Of a DNA stretch of 64,000 nt, positions 18,164 through 26,332 are shown piece after piece. How positions within the stretch are numbered: the first letter of the stretch is position 1; each line of letters starts with the position of its first letter. The translations under genes and the position numbers were made by a program. Below the pieces are notes generated by a model. The model searched no databases, was not told the DNA's origin, and saw only the letters and a program-made list of their open reading frames with translations. Where the stretch lies: the NCBI GenBank assembly GCA_900142905.1, contig FSRV01000001.1, forward strand, positions 62,001 through 126,000. Direction: 5' to 3'. This stretch comes from Burkholderia sp. GAS332. Its GTDB lineage: Bacteria; Pseudomonadota; Gammaproteobacteria; Burkholderiales; Burkholderiaceae.

Positions 18164-18520
18164 ATGCTGTACCTCAAAAACACCCTTGGCGGCTTGAGCC
18201 GCTCCCTGACCGATTCCGCGCTGAGCAGCTTTCAAGGGCCGCATCGCTGGTGGAAACTGGCGTTGTTCGCTGTGCTGTTCGTGCTGCCGGGTGGATCGGT
18301 GGGGGTTGCGGTGTTGGCGTGGGCGGAGCATCGGCGATGGCAGAAGGGGGCTAAGGCGGCCTCAGCGAAATTGGCGGGGTCCGCCATAGCAGCGAGCAGT
18401 GTCGCTACCGCCGCTGACGCAAGCCCGGCGAGCGCGTGTCAGGCACGCTCAGGTGCGCCGTGCCGGGCTGCGGCTGGCAAGCTGGCCCGGCAGACTACGT
18501 CCGCGGATTCGCGGGTTTAA
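18164..18520 (+). CDS. Small single-helix membrane protein
   Basis: 118 residues, unknown function. ATG with AAGGA nine bases upstream. One strongly hydrophobic segment (about residues 32-52, LALFAVLFVLPGGSVGVAVL) is followed by a basic stretch (AEHRRWQKGAKAA). The C-terminal half is Ala/Ser-rich and low-complexity. Placement between MarR and the outer-membrane factor is compatible with a role in the efflux region, but nothing proves it. The last part could be a chance extension. Confidence 0.5.
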   Translation: MLYLKNTLGGLSRSLTDSALSSFQGPHRWWKLALFAVLFVLPGGSVGVAVLAWAEHRRWQKGAKAASAKLAGSAIAASSVATAADASPASACQARSGAPCRAAAGKLARQTTSADSRV

Positions 18521-18775
18521 TTCTCTTCTTGCAGAGCCGGCGTTCGTTGCCTGCGCGGCGTTTTTCCGCCGCCCAAGGCAACGAAGCCGGTGTCGGTAAT
18601 AGCACGTAACCATCCCGCCCCCTTCAGTAACACACCTCCGCCTCCCCCCGCATTACCCTTTCAGTTTCCCGCGTCCAAGCGGTCCCATACGCTAACATTC
18701 CGGCAGAGCCATGATCTCGCCCGGCCAGCAGTGCCGCCATTGGCCGCATTGCGGCGTCCTGAAGGAATCCATTGC

Positions 18776-20344
18776 ATGCAGTTTGAACGAATCTCGCGCG
18801 CGCGGACGCTTGCGCCCCGCGCCCTGACTATCGCAGTCGCTGCGGCCCTCGCCACCCTGCTGGCCGGTTGCGTCGTCGGTCCCGATTACAAACGGCCCGC
18901 GGCCGAGATCCCCGCGTCCTATAAGGAAGCCGCCCCCGGCTGGAAAGTCGCTCAGCCGGCCGATCAGCAAGACCGCGGCGACTGGTGGACCATCTACGAA
19001 GACCCGCAACTCAACGCGCTCGAAGACAAGCTGAACGCGTCGAACCAGACGATCGCCCAATTCGCCGCCGCTTACCGCCAAGCACGGGCGCTGGTTGGCG
19101 AGGCCCGTGCGGCGTATTTCCCGACCATCGGTGCATCGGCAGGCGGCACGCGTTCCGGCTATGGTTCGTCGTCCGGCAACAACACGACGACCACCTCGAG
19201 CCGCTCCGGCATCAGCAACAGCTACAACGTGCAACTCGACGCAAGCTGGGAGCCGGACCTGTGGGGGTCGGTCACCCGCTCGGTGAATTCGCAGAAAGCC
19301 GGTGCGCAGGGCGCCGCCGCCGATCTGGCGAATGCGCGGCTGTCCGCCCAGGGCACGCTCGCGCAAACCTATTTCTCGCTGCGCGCGCTCGACTCCACCC
19401 AGAAGCTGCTCGACGACACCGTCGTGGCCTATCAGAAATCGCTGCAACTCACGCAGAATCAGTACGCGGCGGGCGTCGCCGCGCGGTCGGACGTGATTCA
19501 GGCGCAAACGCAGTTGCAAACGGCGCAAGCGGCCGCCATCGACAACGGTGTGCAGCGCGCGCAGGACGAGCACGCGATCGCTGTGCTCGTCGGCGAGCCG
19601 GCCTCGACCTTCTCGATTCCGCCGATGCCGCTGACCGCCACGCCGCCTGCCGTGCCCGCGCAGATGCCGTCGGCGCTCCTCGAGCGGCGTCCGGATATCG
19701 CATCGGCCGAGCGCAAGGCGGCGGCGGCGAACGAACAGATCGGCGTCGCGATCGCGGCGTTCTTCCCGTCGCTCACCCTGTCGGCCACCGGCGGCTTCCA
19801 AAGTTCGGTGTTTTCGCAACTGCTGACCTTACCGTCGCGCTTCTGGACACTCGGCCCGCAACTCGCCGGCACGATCTTCGACGCCGGCTTGCGCGAGGCC
19901 AAGACCGAAGCGGCGCGCGCGGCGTACGATCAGGATGTCGCCACCTACCGTCAAACGATTCTGGCCGCGTTCCAGGACGTCGAGGACAACCTTGCCTCGC
20001 AGCGCATCCTCGGACAGGAAATCGTCGTGCAGCGGCAAGCGGTGGATTCAGCGCGTCAGGCGCTCACCATCGTCACGAACGAGTACAAGGCCGGCACGGT
20101 CGGCTACGTCAACGTGCTGACCGCACAGACCACGGCCTTCCTGGCTGAGCAAAAGCTGGAGAGCCTCGCGGGGCAGCGGATGGTGTCGTCGGTGGGTCTG
20201 GTGAAGGCGCTCGGCGGCGGCTGGGATGTGTCGCAAATGAACCGCGAAACGGGCGATGTGGCGGCGCCCGCGCCGCTGCCGGCAGCGTCGGCGACGCCTG
20301 TGGCGCAAAGCGGAGCCACGCCGCAACCAGCGCAGAGCAACTAG
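18776..20344 (+). CDS. NodT-family outer-membrane efflux lipoprotein
   Basis: 522 residues, the TolC-like outer-membrane channel of tripartite pumps. Signal peptide with lipobox LLAGC near residue 34, then the family block VVGPDYKRPAAEIPASY. Two outer-membrane-factor repeats follow, with ARAAYFPTIGASAGGT and IGVAIAAFFPSLTLSATGG as matching motifs. The ATG at 18776 has GAAGGA upstream. It probably works with the EmrB-type pump at 15.7 kb. A strong terminator follows and is shared with the convergent gspN. Confidence 0.9.
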   Translation: MQFERISRARTLAPRALTIAVAAALATLLAGCVVGPDYKRPAAEIPASYKEAAPGWKVAQPADQQDRGDWWTIYEDPQLNALEDKLNASNQTIAQFAAAYRQARALVGEARAAYFPTIGASAGGTRSGYGSSSGNNTTTTSSRSGISNSYNVQLDASWEPDLWGSVTRSVNSQKAGAQGAAADLANARLSAQGTLAQTYFSLRALDSTQKLLDDTVVAYQKSLQLTQNQYAAGVAARSDVIQAQTQLQTAQAAAIDNGVQRAQDEHAIAVLVGEPASTFSIPPMPLTATPPAVPAQMPSALLERRPDIASAERKAAAANEQIGVAIAAFFPSLTLSATGGFQSSVFSQLLTLPSRFWTLGPQLAGTIFDAGLREAKTEAARAAYDQDVATYRQTILAAFQDVEDNLASQRILGQEIVVQRQAVDSARQALTIVTNEYKAGTVGYVNVLTAQTTAFLAEQKLESLAGQRMVSSVGLVKALGGGWDVSQMNRETGDVAAPAPLPAASATPVAQSGATPQPAQSN

Positions 20345-20370
20345 GCGCACGATTCGCCAAAGCACAGCAA

Positions 20371-20410
20371 AAGAGGCATGGCCGCGCAATGCGGCCATGC
20401 CTCTTTTTTT
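20371..20410. terminator. Bidirectional terminator between the efflux channel and gspN
   Basis: Perfect 15-bp stem (AAGAGGCATGGCCGC with its complement, 5-base loop) with a T run to the right and an A run to the left. It sits between two convergent genes and can stop both transcripts. Confidence 0.9.
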
Positions 20411-20436
20411 ATCACCCGCGCCTCAATGCACGAACC

Positions 20437-21216
20437 TTAGTGTACGAACGTCAGCGCGACCGTATCCGGTCCGCTTGGCCGGCCCAACAGATTCAGGAGT
20501 CCCGCGAGGTTGTCGCGCGCTTCTGGGGCGGCGCTTGCCGACCCATGAAACGATGTCGAGGCTGACGACACGCTGCCGTTACCGGTCAGCATCAATGGCC
20601 CCTTGAGGGTCGTCAGATCCAGCGTGGACGACGCGCCCTGCGCCTGGAACTGCAGCCGGTAAGAACCCAGCGGCTTGACCAGCGAGACACGCGAACTGAC
20701 ATCGTTCAGGGTCACCGTCAGCTGACCGAACGCTTCCTGATTAAAGCTGCGCCAATCGGACCATGAGAGGCGCACGTCGCCTTGCAGATCGAGCGTATTG
20801 AACGGCGCGCCGAGGCCGCTCAGCAACGAAGCCGGCACCGCCATCGCGCCCGGCGTAACGGTGGCGCTGCGCAGCGTCGCATCGACGGTGATCGGGTCGG
20901 GCATCGCTTCGCTGTGCCGCATGATCATCCGCACGCGGCCGGTGAAAAGCGGCCAGAACGCGGTGCGCCATTCGATCCGTCCCGGCAGCAGGGTCGCCGC
21001 GCTCATATCGGAACCGGCGGCGAGCATCAGCGTGGCCGAGCCGTGCCACAGCGAGCCCGCCGGATCGACGAGATTGACGTGGCCACGGGTCTGTTTGGCG
21101 AACTGCGGAGTAATCCAGGCGGCCGGCAACAAGGTGAGCATCACGGCCGCGCTCGCCAGCACCGCGACCACTAGCCAGGGTAGCGCGACGCGCAGGCGCC
21201 GCATCCAGTAAGTCAT
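20437..21216 (-). CDS. gspN: Type II secretion protein N
   Basis: 259 residues. One N-terminal membrane segment (about residues 12-33) and a periplasmic domain with GHVNLVDPAGSLWHGSATL and GRIEWR, typical of GspN. Last gene of the leftward gsp run, starting 22 bases after gspM. GspN is an inner-membrane-anchored accessory component absent from some systems; its exact role is not established. Confidence 0.85.
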   Translation of the reverse strand: MTYWMRRLRVALPWLVVAVLASAAVMLTLLPAAWITPQFAKQTRGHVNLVDPAGSLWHGSATLMLAAGSDMSAATLLPGRIEWRTAFWPLFTGRVRMIMRHSEAMPDPITVDATLRSATVTPGAMAVPASLLSGLGAPFNTLDLQGDVRLSWSDWRSFNQEAFGQLTVTLNDVSSRVSLVKPLGSYRLQFQAQGASSTLDLTTLKGPLMLTGNGSVSSASTSFHGSASAAPEARDNLAGLLNLLGRPSGPDTVALTFVH

Positions 21217-21238
21217 GCGAAATCCTGTAACGGCGCGG

Positions 21239-21742
21239 TCATTTCGCGGTAGACGGCTGCAACGACGCCATCAGATCCACCTGGCCGTCTTCCTTGAGCG
21301 CGGTCACGTGCGCCTCGGCGACCTGCACCTTGAACTGCTTGCGCGCGTCGTCAACCCAGCTCGTCCACGCCGGGAACGACGCGTTTTTCATCTGGATCTG
21401 CACGGCGTTGCCGATCACCTGCACCTGGGTCGCGGCAAGACCGTGATCGCTGAGCGAGGCGGTGAGCGCGTCCTTGAGCGCAGCGCCGGTCGGTGCGACA
21501 CCTTGAGCCGCCGCGGAGAGCTGGCGCGCTTCATTCGACTGCGCGGTCATCTGCGCCAACTGACGCTGCAAGGTGGGCAGCGATTCACGCAGATGCGCGC
21601 GCCCATCCTGCGCCGGCGCCCACAGCACCGACCACGCGATCACCACGGCCAGCACCCCGCTGCCCCACGCCAGCAGGGTCTTTTCGCGCTCGGTGCGCTG
21701 GTCCCAGAATCCAGCCCAGCTTTGGGCGAGTTCAGCTTTCAT
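21239..21742 (-). CDS. gspM: Type II secretion protein M
   Basis: 167 residues from the ATG at 21742 (MKAELAQSW), which overlaps the gspL stop by four bases and has AGGA upstream. One membrane helix (about residues 32-48) is followed by a coiled-coil-like stretch and a ferredoxin-like periplasmic domain. GspM pairs with GspL in the inner-membrane platform. Confidence 0.87.
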   Translation of the reverse strand: MKAELAQSWAGFWDQRTEREKTLLAWGSGVLAVVIAWSVLWAPAQDGRAHLRESLPTLQRQLAQMTAQSNEARQLSAAAQGVAPTGAALKDALTASLSDHGLAATQVQVIGNAVQIQMKNASFPAWTSWVDDARKQFKVQVAEAHVTALKEDGQVDLMASLQPSTAK

Positions 21743-23148
21743 TGTCCGTTCCTGATGGTCCACTTACCGGTATTGCTGTCGATCGCGCCGGTCAGGCCGT
21801 TGCGCGCAAGGCGCTTGGCGAAATCAGCATCGAGTTTTACTTCAGGCTTGAAGGTCACATCGAGCCGCCGGTCGTGATAGTCGAGCGCGGCGATACCGTT
21901 GACCGGCACCGGCGCCAACGAGCGTGCCAAGCCATCGGCGAGCGACAGAAAATCGTCCGGCGACAGCTCACCCGCCGCCACCCGCAGCTGCTGCAACTGG
22001 CGCGACATCTGGTCGGGCGCGTCGAGCACGACCGTCGTCTTGGGGAAGGTGTTGAGGAGCAGCTCGGTCATCTGCGTGTTGATCGCGTCGCGCTGACGCG
22101 AGAGCATCAGCCACTGCACGTTCGCGCCGACAATCGCGATCACCAGCGCGCCGACCGCCAGCATGACCGGCAGGCGCAGACGCCGCAGCGTCGCGCGGTC
22201 GAGCCGCCACGGCTGCGAGGCGAACTCGAACTGACACAGGTCGAAGCGGCACGTCAGCGCGCGGCGCGCGAGTTGCTCGAACGGCAACGGGCTGGCCCCG
22301 TGCACATAGGCGGCGAGCTTCGCCGGGCTGGTTGCCGCCAGACTCGGCTCATTGCCGGGCACCTCAGTCAGCATGTACAGCGACACCGGCGCGGCGCCGG
22401 CGAGCGCGCTGAGCGTCGCGTTCACGGCGCTAGCCGGCACCGCCAGCCCCTCGCCTTGTACGCCGCGTGCGATCGCCAGTTCGACGCGTGGCGCCACGTT
22501 CACCGCCACGCTTTCGACCGCACCTTCAAGCAGGAACGCGGGTGCGGTCTGGACGACAGCGCCGAGCACGGCCGCCACCATCGGGACGGCGGACGCGACG
22601 CCCGGCGCGATGACCGGCAGCGACGTCGCCACGCTAGCCGAGCCCGCTCCGACTGGCTCGCCCGCGTTGACCATTTCCGCGACTTCGGCGGGCGTATCGA
22701 GCGTGGCGGCTTGCGGCAGGCAGCGCGTGACGGGCACGGCGCGCACGCTGCGGTGGCCGGCGGCGGCAAAGCCTTCGCAGATGAAGCGGAACCAGCCGCG
22801 GTCGATGATCGCGAGCAACTGACGGCCGCCCGCGACCGGTTGCGGGTCGACGGCAATGTGACAGGTTTGCGGGTCCTGGATCAGTTGATCCTCGACGATA
22901 TTCGGCAAGGCCTGGCGCAGCCGCGGGCCACGCAATGGCGGCAGCTTGGCGGGCATCATCAGCAGGTCGCGGGCGGCGACCATCAGCACCGTCGACGAGG
23001 CGCGCGGCAGCAGCGCGAGCGCCGAGCGGCCCGCGCGTTGGGTGCGGCCCGACTTGTCGAGCAGCACGAACGGCAACTCCGGCAGTTGCCATTCCTGCGA
23101 TGGCACCGCCGGATCACGCGGCGGCAATAGGACGATCAGCGTGCTCAA
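21739..23148 (-). CDS. gspL: Type II secretion protein L
   Basis: 469 residues. Start is TTG at 23148, giving MSTLIVLLPPRDPAVPSQEW, the family N-terminus; AGAGAGAG lies upstream and no ATG fits as well. A cytoplasmic actin-like domain (binds GspE) occupies about the first 260 residues. One membrane helix near residue 335 (LPVMLAVGALVIAIVGA) is followed by a periplasmic domain. It links the ATPase to the pseudopilus platform. Confidence 0.88.
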   Translation of the reverse strand: MSTLIVLLPPRDPAVPSQEWQLPELPFVLLDKSGRTQRAGRSALALLPRASSTVLMVAARDLLMMPAKLPPLRGPRLRQALPNIVEDQLIQDPQTCHIAVDPQPVAGGRQLLAIIDRGWFRFICEGFAAAGHRSVRAVPVTRCLPQAATLDTPAEVAEMVNAGEPVGAGSASVATSLPVIAPGVASAVPMVAAVLGAVVQTAPAFLLEGAVESVAVNVAPRVELAIARGVQGEGLAVPASAVNATLSALAGAAPVSLYMLTEVPGNEPSLAATSPAKLAAYVHGASPLPFEQLARRALTCRFDLCQFEFASQPWRLDRATLRRLRLPVMLAVGALVIAIVGANVQWLMLSRQRDAINTQMTELLLNTFPKTTVVLDAPDQMSRQLQQLRVAAGELSPDDFLSLADGLARSLAPVPVNGIAALDYHDRRLDVTFKPEVKLDADFAKRLARNGLTGAIDSNTGKWTIRNGQ

Positions 23149-23176
23149 AGGCCACTCTCTCTGGGAAAGGCGTTAT

Positions 23177-24484
23177 TCATAGTTGGTCTTGTATCCGCAC
23201 GATACGCGTAGTGTGAGTCAATGCGTCACGATAGACGAGGGTCGTGCGGTCCACTACCGCGCGTTCGTGCTGCACGCGGCCGCGGATGAAAAAGTAGCTC
23301 GTGTTGACGTCCATTTCATTCGGATCGATCTGGGCGGACTGTACGCCGGCGCCGCTCAAGGCGAGTTGCACATCGCTGACGTTATGGAAAAACACGGTCT
23401 GCCGGCGCGCGACGAAGGCTTGCGCGGCGGACAGACTCATTCCTGGCACGATTGCCGCGATGACTTCGGCGGGGGCTGTATTCATGTTGACCGCCGATAC
23501 CGTGGGCAGCACGGTGACGAACGGGCGCAAGCGCGCGACCATTTCCGGCGTATAGCCGGGGATATCGAGCAGCGAATCGACGCTGGTCATTTGCAGCGGC
23601 GCGACGGCAGCGTTGTCGTCGCCGTCTTCGATGCCGGGTTTGTCGGTGAAGCTACCGCCGGTGGCGCCGCCGCCTGGGGCGATCGGGGTTGCCGTTGTCC
23701 CGGCGGCGGAAGTGACCGTCTGAAAACGCGTTGCCGATTGAGCGAGGCTCGAGCGGACCTGCACGGCGGTGGTTTTTGCCAGTTGGCTGTTCACGCCGAG
23801 GGAGACCAGCAGGCGCTGGTAGGCATCGACCTGCTCCGCGTTGAGTTGCATGACGCCGGGGGCGGGGCTCGAGACCAGATTGCGGAGGTTGAATTTGGCT
23901 TGGGCGTCTTCGATTGAGCCGGAGAGATAGGTCTCTTGGCCTTGTTCGGCTCTGACTTCACCGATTTGGCCTAGGAAGTCCGACAGACGTGTTTTTGCAA
24001 TGGGGACGCCCCATACCCCGCCTAAGTAGGTGATGCCTGCTGAGGTGTCGCCCTCTGAGCGGAGGATCAGGCGCGTCCAGTCCAGCGCGCCTCGGGCGAC
24101 CCATTGCGCTTGAGAGAGGAGACGTTGGTTTTCTATCCTTCGGATTTGGACTTGCTGGCGCCAGAGGAGGCCCGATACCAGGATCGCTGATAGCGCGACT
24201 ACTAGTAGAGCGCTGATGATGGCTACGCCTTGTTGTTTTGCCTGCGGCAGCTCTCCTGCCTGTGTGCCTGCGGCGTTGGCCTTTCCTTGTTTTCTTATTG
24301 GTTTATTAGCGTTCCCCCTGTGCGGGGGGGCACCTACTTTTCTTTGCCGGCCGCAAAGAAAAGTAGGCAAAAGAAAGCGGCTCCAACCGCTAATTCTTAA
24401 GTGGGTCCCCTGGCTTGGAGGGGGTAGTGGTGCATCTGGAATCTGTGCCCCCACATCCCCAACCCGGAGTGACAAAGCAGTCAT
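23177..24484 (-). CDS. gspK: Type II secretion minor pseudopilin K, 5' end replaced by a repeat
   Basis: Gene-like sequence begins at codon AAA (24238): KQQG|VAIISALLVVALSAILV is the prepilin cleavage site and membrane helix. As usual for GspK there is no Glu at +5. The rest (about 350 residues) is normal, with DVNTSYFFIRGRV near the C-terminus. Upstream of 24238 the frame runs straight into dispersed repeat B and the native start codon is absent. Possible in-frame starts inside the repeat are TTG at 24370 and ATG at 24484, giving leaders of roughly 45-85 residues; the coordinates here use the ATG. Whether GspK is still made and processed is open. Confidence 0.75.
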   Translation of the reverse strand: MTALSLRVGDVGAQIPDAPLPPPSQGTHLRISGWSRFLLPTFLCGRQRKVGAPPHRGNANKPIRKQGKANAAGTQAGELPQAKQQGVAIISALLVVALSAILVSGLLWRQQVQIRRIENQRLLSQAQWVARGALDWTRLILRSEGDTSAGITYLGGVWGVPIAKTRLSDFLGQIGEVRAEQGQETYLSGSIEDAQAKFNLRNLVSSPAPGVMQLNAEQVDAYQRLLVSLGVNSQLAKTTAVQVRSSLAQSATRFQTVTSAAGTTATPIAPGGGATGGSFTDKPGIEDGDDNAAVAPLQMTSVDSLLDIPGYTPEMVARLRPFVTVLPTVSAVNMNTAPAEVIAAIVPGMSLSAAQAFVARRQTVFFHNVSDVQLALSGAGVQSAQIDPNEMDVNTSYFFIRGRVQHERAVVDRTTLVYRDALTHTTRIVRIQDQL

Positions 24485-24525
24485 ACTTCCCGCCTCGCGC
24501 TGCGCGCTCGCCGGAAGGGTCGGCT
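24236..24525 (-). repeat. Dispersed repeat, copy B
   Basis: Inverted relative to copies A, C and E. The C/A-rich tail end abuts gspK at 24236. The hairpin CCTACTTTTCTTTGC/GCAAAGAAAAGTAGG spans about 24332-24366. The other end, at about 24.5 kb, carries the CAGATGCACCACTACC and GTGACAAAGCAGTCAT blocks. Forms a head-to-head pair with copy C around a 39-bp minisatellite. Confidence 0.85.
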
Positions 24526-24715
24526 TTGAACACCATTGGATTCGTTTGAGGTGGAGGGGAGCCGTCGGCTTCGCCTCGGCGATGCGCCCAACCAATTTTT
24601 CTGCTGTTGCCTGTGCGTGAGGACTAGTGCGTACGGCCGAAAGGCGCGTCGCGTCGGAAGAGCCGAATGATGAGAGCGGCGGCGCCGATGAAAGCAGCTG
24701 CGCGTCTGCGCGTGC

Positions 24716-24832
24716 AAAGGTAGCGCCCGCCGGAACGCAGAGGCCAGAAGCACCAAAAGCGGCGCTCACCGGAGCACAGGCATGAGATGCACCAAAGGCG
24801 GCGCCCGCCAAGGCGTAGGGGCCAAGAGCTCC
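24716..24832. repeat. 39-bp tandem repeat (three units) between copies B and C
   Basis: Units start at 24716, 24755 and 24794, each exactly 39 bases, beginning AAAGGYAGCGCCCGCC or close variants, with weaker partial units on both sides. Since 39 is a multiple of three, every frame stays open and would encode a 13-residue repeat rich in Ala and Gly, but I see no reason to think it is translated. Confidence 0.8.
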
Positions 24833-24864
24833 GGCCAGTGCGCAGCCGTCAGAACCATCAAGCG

Positions 24865-25125
24865 GTTTTTGTGATGTACCGCTCGGCGCGCGCAGCGCCG
24901 CCGGAACCGATGACTGCTTTGTCACTGACGCGGAATGTGCGAAGGCACGGATTCCAGATGCACCACTGCCCCCTCCGAGCCAGGGGACCCACTTAGCAGG
25001 GGGTTCGAGCCGCTTTCTTTTGCCTACTTTTCTTTGCGGCGGCAAAGAAAAGTAGGTGCCGCCCCGCACAGGGGCAACGCTAATAGACCGATAAGAAATC
25101 AAGGAAAGGCCAACGCCATAGGCAA
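24865..25125 (+). repeat. Dispersed repeat, copy C
   Basis: Intact copy, same orientation as A and E. Starts near TGATGTACCGCTCGGCG, then CAGATGCACCACTGCC, the hairpin CCTACTTTTCTTTGC/GCAAAGAAAAGTAGG (about 25022-25055), CTAATAGACCGATAAG and the C/A-rich tail, which fades out about 130 bases before the gspJ stop. The stretch 25126-25259 holds a short imperfect repeat (CAGAGCGTCGCG twice) and no gene. Confidence 0.85.
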
Positions 25126-25259
25126 ACGGACAAAACCGCCGAGCAGGCAAAGAACCAAAGAAAAAGCACGCCCACCCACGCCCAACCACAGAGCGTCGCG
25201 AAGACAACAACAACACCAAAGACCCAGAGCGTCGCGGAGACAAAAGAAAATACTTCATT

Positions 25260-25937
25260 TCATTCTCCGACGAGAAAAACCCGCGTAACAGGCTGCGCCA
25301 ACGACTTAGCCCCAACACTCACTTCCAGCCCAGTCACCGACCGCGGCAGCGGCGCATTCCCCAACTGGGGCACCTTCAAATTATTGTCGTTCTCCGTAAT
25401 AGCACTCTGCACATCCTTCATCTGCGTAGTCCAGCCCACCTTCGGCACATAAAGACGAGCAGAAATTGCCCCAACGCCCCCCATCAAAGGTACCGCCGTC
25501 CACCCATCACCCTCACCACCGCGCAACGCGCGCCGCAGATCCCCCACATTCCCCAACGGCGGCGACGCATACCGAATCACACGCCCCTCGGACACGCGGT
25601 ACCTCACCACCTGCAAACGCGGCGCCTCCCCCGGTAACACCATCTCCCGCACGATCTGCAACACACTGCCTGAAACCGATATCGCCGCCTGCCCGGACTC
25701 ATCATCCGACGCGGCCTGCCGCGCATCAATCCGCATCTGATCGAACAACTGCGCAAAAACGCGCTCGTCTTCCATCGCGTTCGTGATCGTCTCCCGGCCA
25801 CGAATGATCTGGTCCAACCCACGCCACGACAACACGGCAATCACCGCCATGATCGCAATCGCGACCAGCAACTCGATCAGCGTGAAACCACGCGCGCGCA
25901 TTCGGCCGCGGCGCTTAGAGCGAACGGTTGTTTTCAT
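25260..25937 (-). CDS. gspJ: Type II secretion minor pseudopilin J
   Basis: 225 residues with prepilin motif RARG|FTLIELLVAIAIMAV (cleavage about residue 17, Glu at +5). The pseudopilin body ends in TRVFLVGE. Starts 23 bases inside the end of gspI, so translation is coupled. GspJ forms the pseudopilus tip with GspI and GspK. The last third, nearest repeat C, uses more T-ending codons than the rest. Confidence 0.9.
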   Translation of the reverse strand: MKTTVRSKRRGRMRARGFTLIELLVAIAIMAVIAVLSWRGLDQIIRGRETITNAMEDERVFAQLFDQMRIDARQAASDDESGQAAISVSGSVLQIVREMVLPGEAPRLQVVRYRVSEGRVIRYASPPLGNVGDLRRALRGGEGDGWTAVPLMGGVGAISARLYVPKVGWTTQMKDVQSAITENDNNLKVPQLGNAPLPRSVTGLEVSVGAKSLAQPVTRVFLVGE

Positions 25938-26331
25938 TCGCGACCACCGTCACCATCTGCGCAAGATTGCCGGAACGCCCAGGCATCGTCACCATCACTT
26001 CGACACGGCGAAACACCGGATTCGGCGTCGCCGTCACTTGCTCGGTACAGATCAACTGCAAATTGCCCTGCGAGCAGTCAAAACTCGTCGAGCCGACGTT
26101 CGGCCAACCATGCGTCAAATGCAATTGCGCCAGCGTATTGTCCGCACTCCATCCCGCCAGCAGACGACGGTGCAAATCCGCTTCGCCGCTCGCCAGACTC
26201 CCCACCGCGCGCATCGATGCCGCCAACGCAATCGCGATAATCGCCAGCGCCACCAGCACTTCAATCATCGTAAAACCACGCTGCGAATCACTCTGCGATA
26301 CGCGCGCGCCTGTGCCCCTGCAACGACGCAT
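25915..26331 (-). CDS. gspI: Type II secretion minor pseudopilin I
   Basis: 138 residues from ATG 26331, one base after the gspH stop. Prepilin motif SQRG|FTMIEVLVALAIIAIAL about residue 20. Body motif GWPNVGSTSFDCSQG. Tip component of the pseudopilus with GspJ and GspK. Further upstream in-frame codons read into gspH and are not family-like. Confidence 0.9.
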   Translation of the reverse strand: MRRCRGTGARVSQSDSQRGFTMIEVLVALAIIAIALAASMRAVGSLASGEADLHRRLLAGWSADNTLAQLHLTHGWPNVGSTSFDCSQGNLQLICTEQVTATPNPVFRRVEVMVTMPGRSGNLAQMVTVVANENNRSL

Positions 26332-26332
26332 C

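Noticed and set aside
24716..24832. CRISPR-like array (regular repeats at 24.7, 56.4 and 58.8 kb)
   Set aside because: Units are contiguous tandem repeats without unique spacers, and no cas genes are present.
23177..25318. A single 713-codon open frame covering gspK, both repeats and the minisatellite
   Set aside because: Only the first ~1,060 bases (23177-24238) are gspK. The rest is repeat sequence kept open because GC-rich repeats and 39-bp units lack stops; it has no similarity to any protein and is shared with non-coding repeat copies elsewhere.
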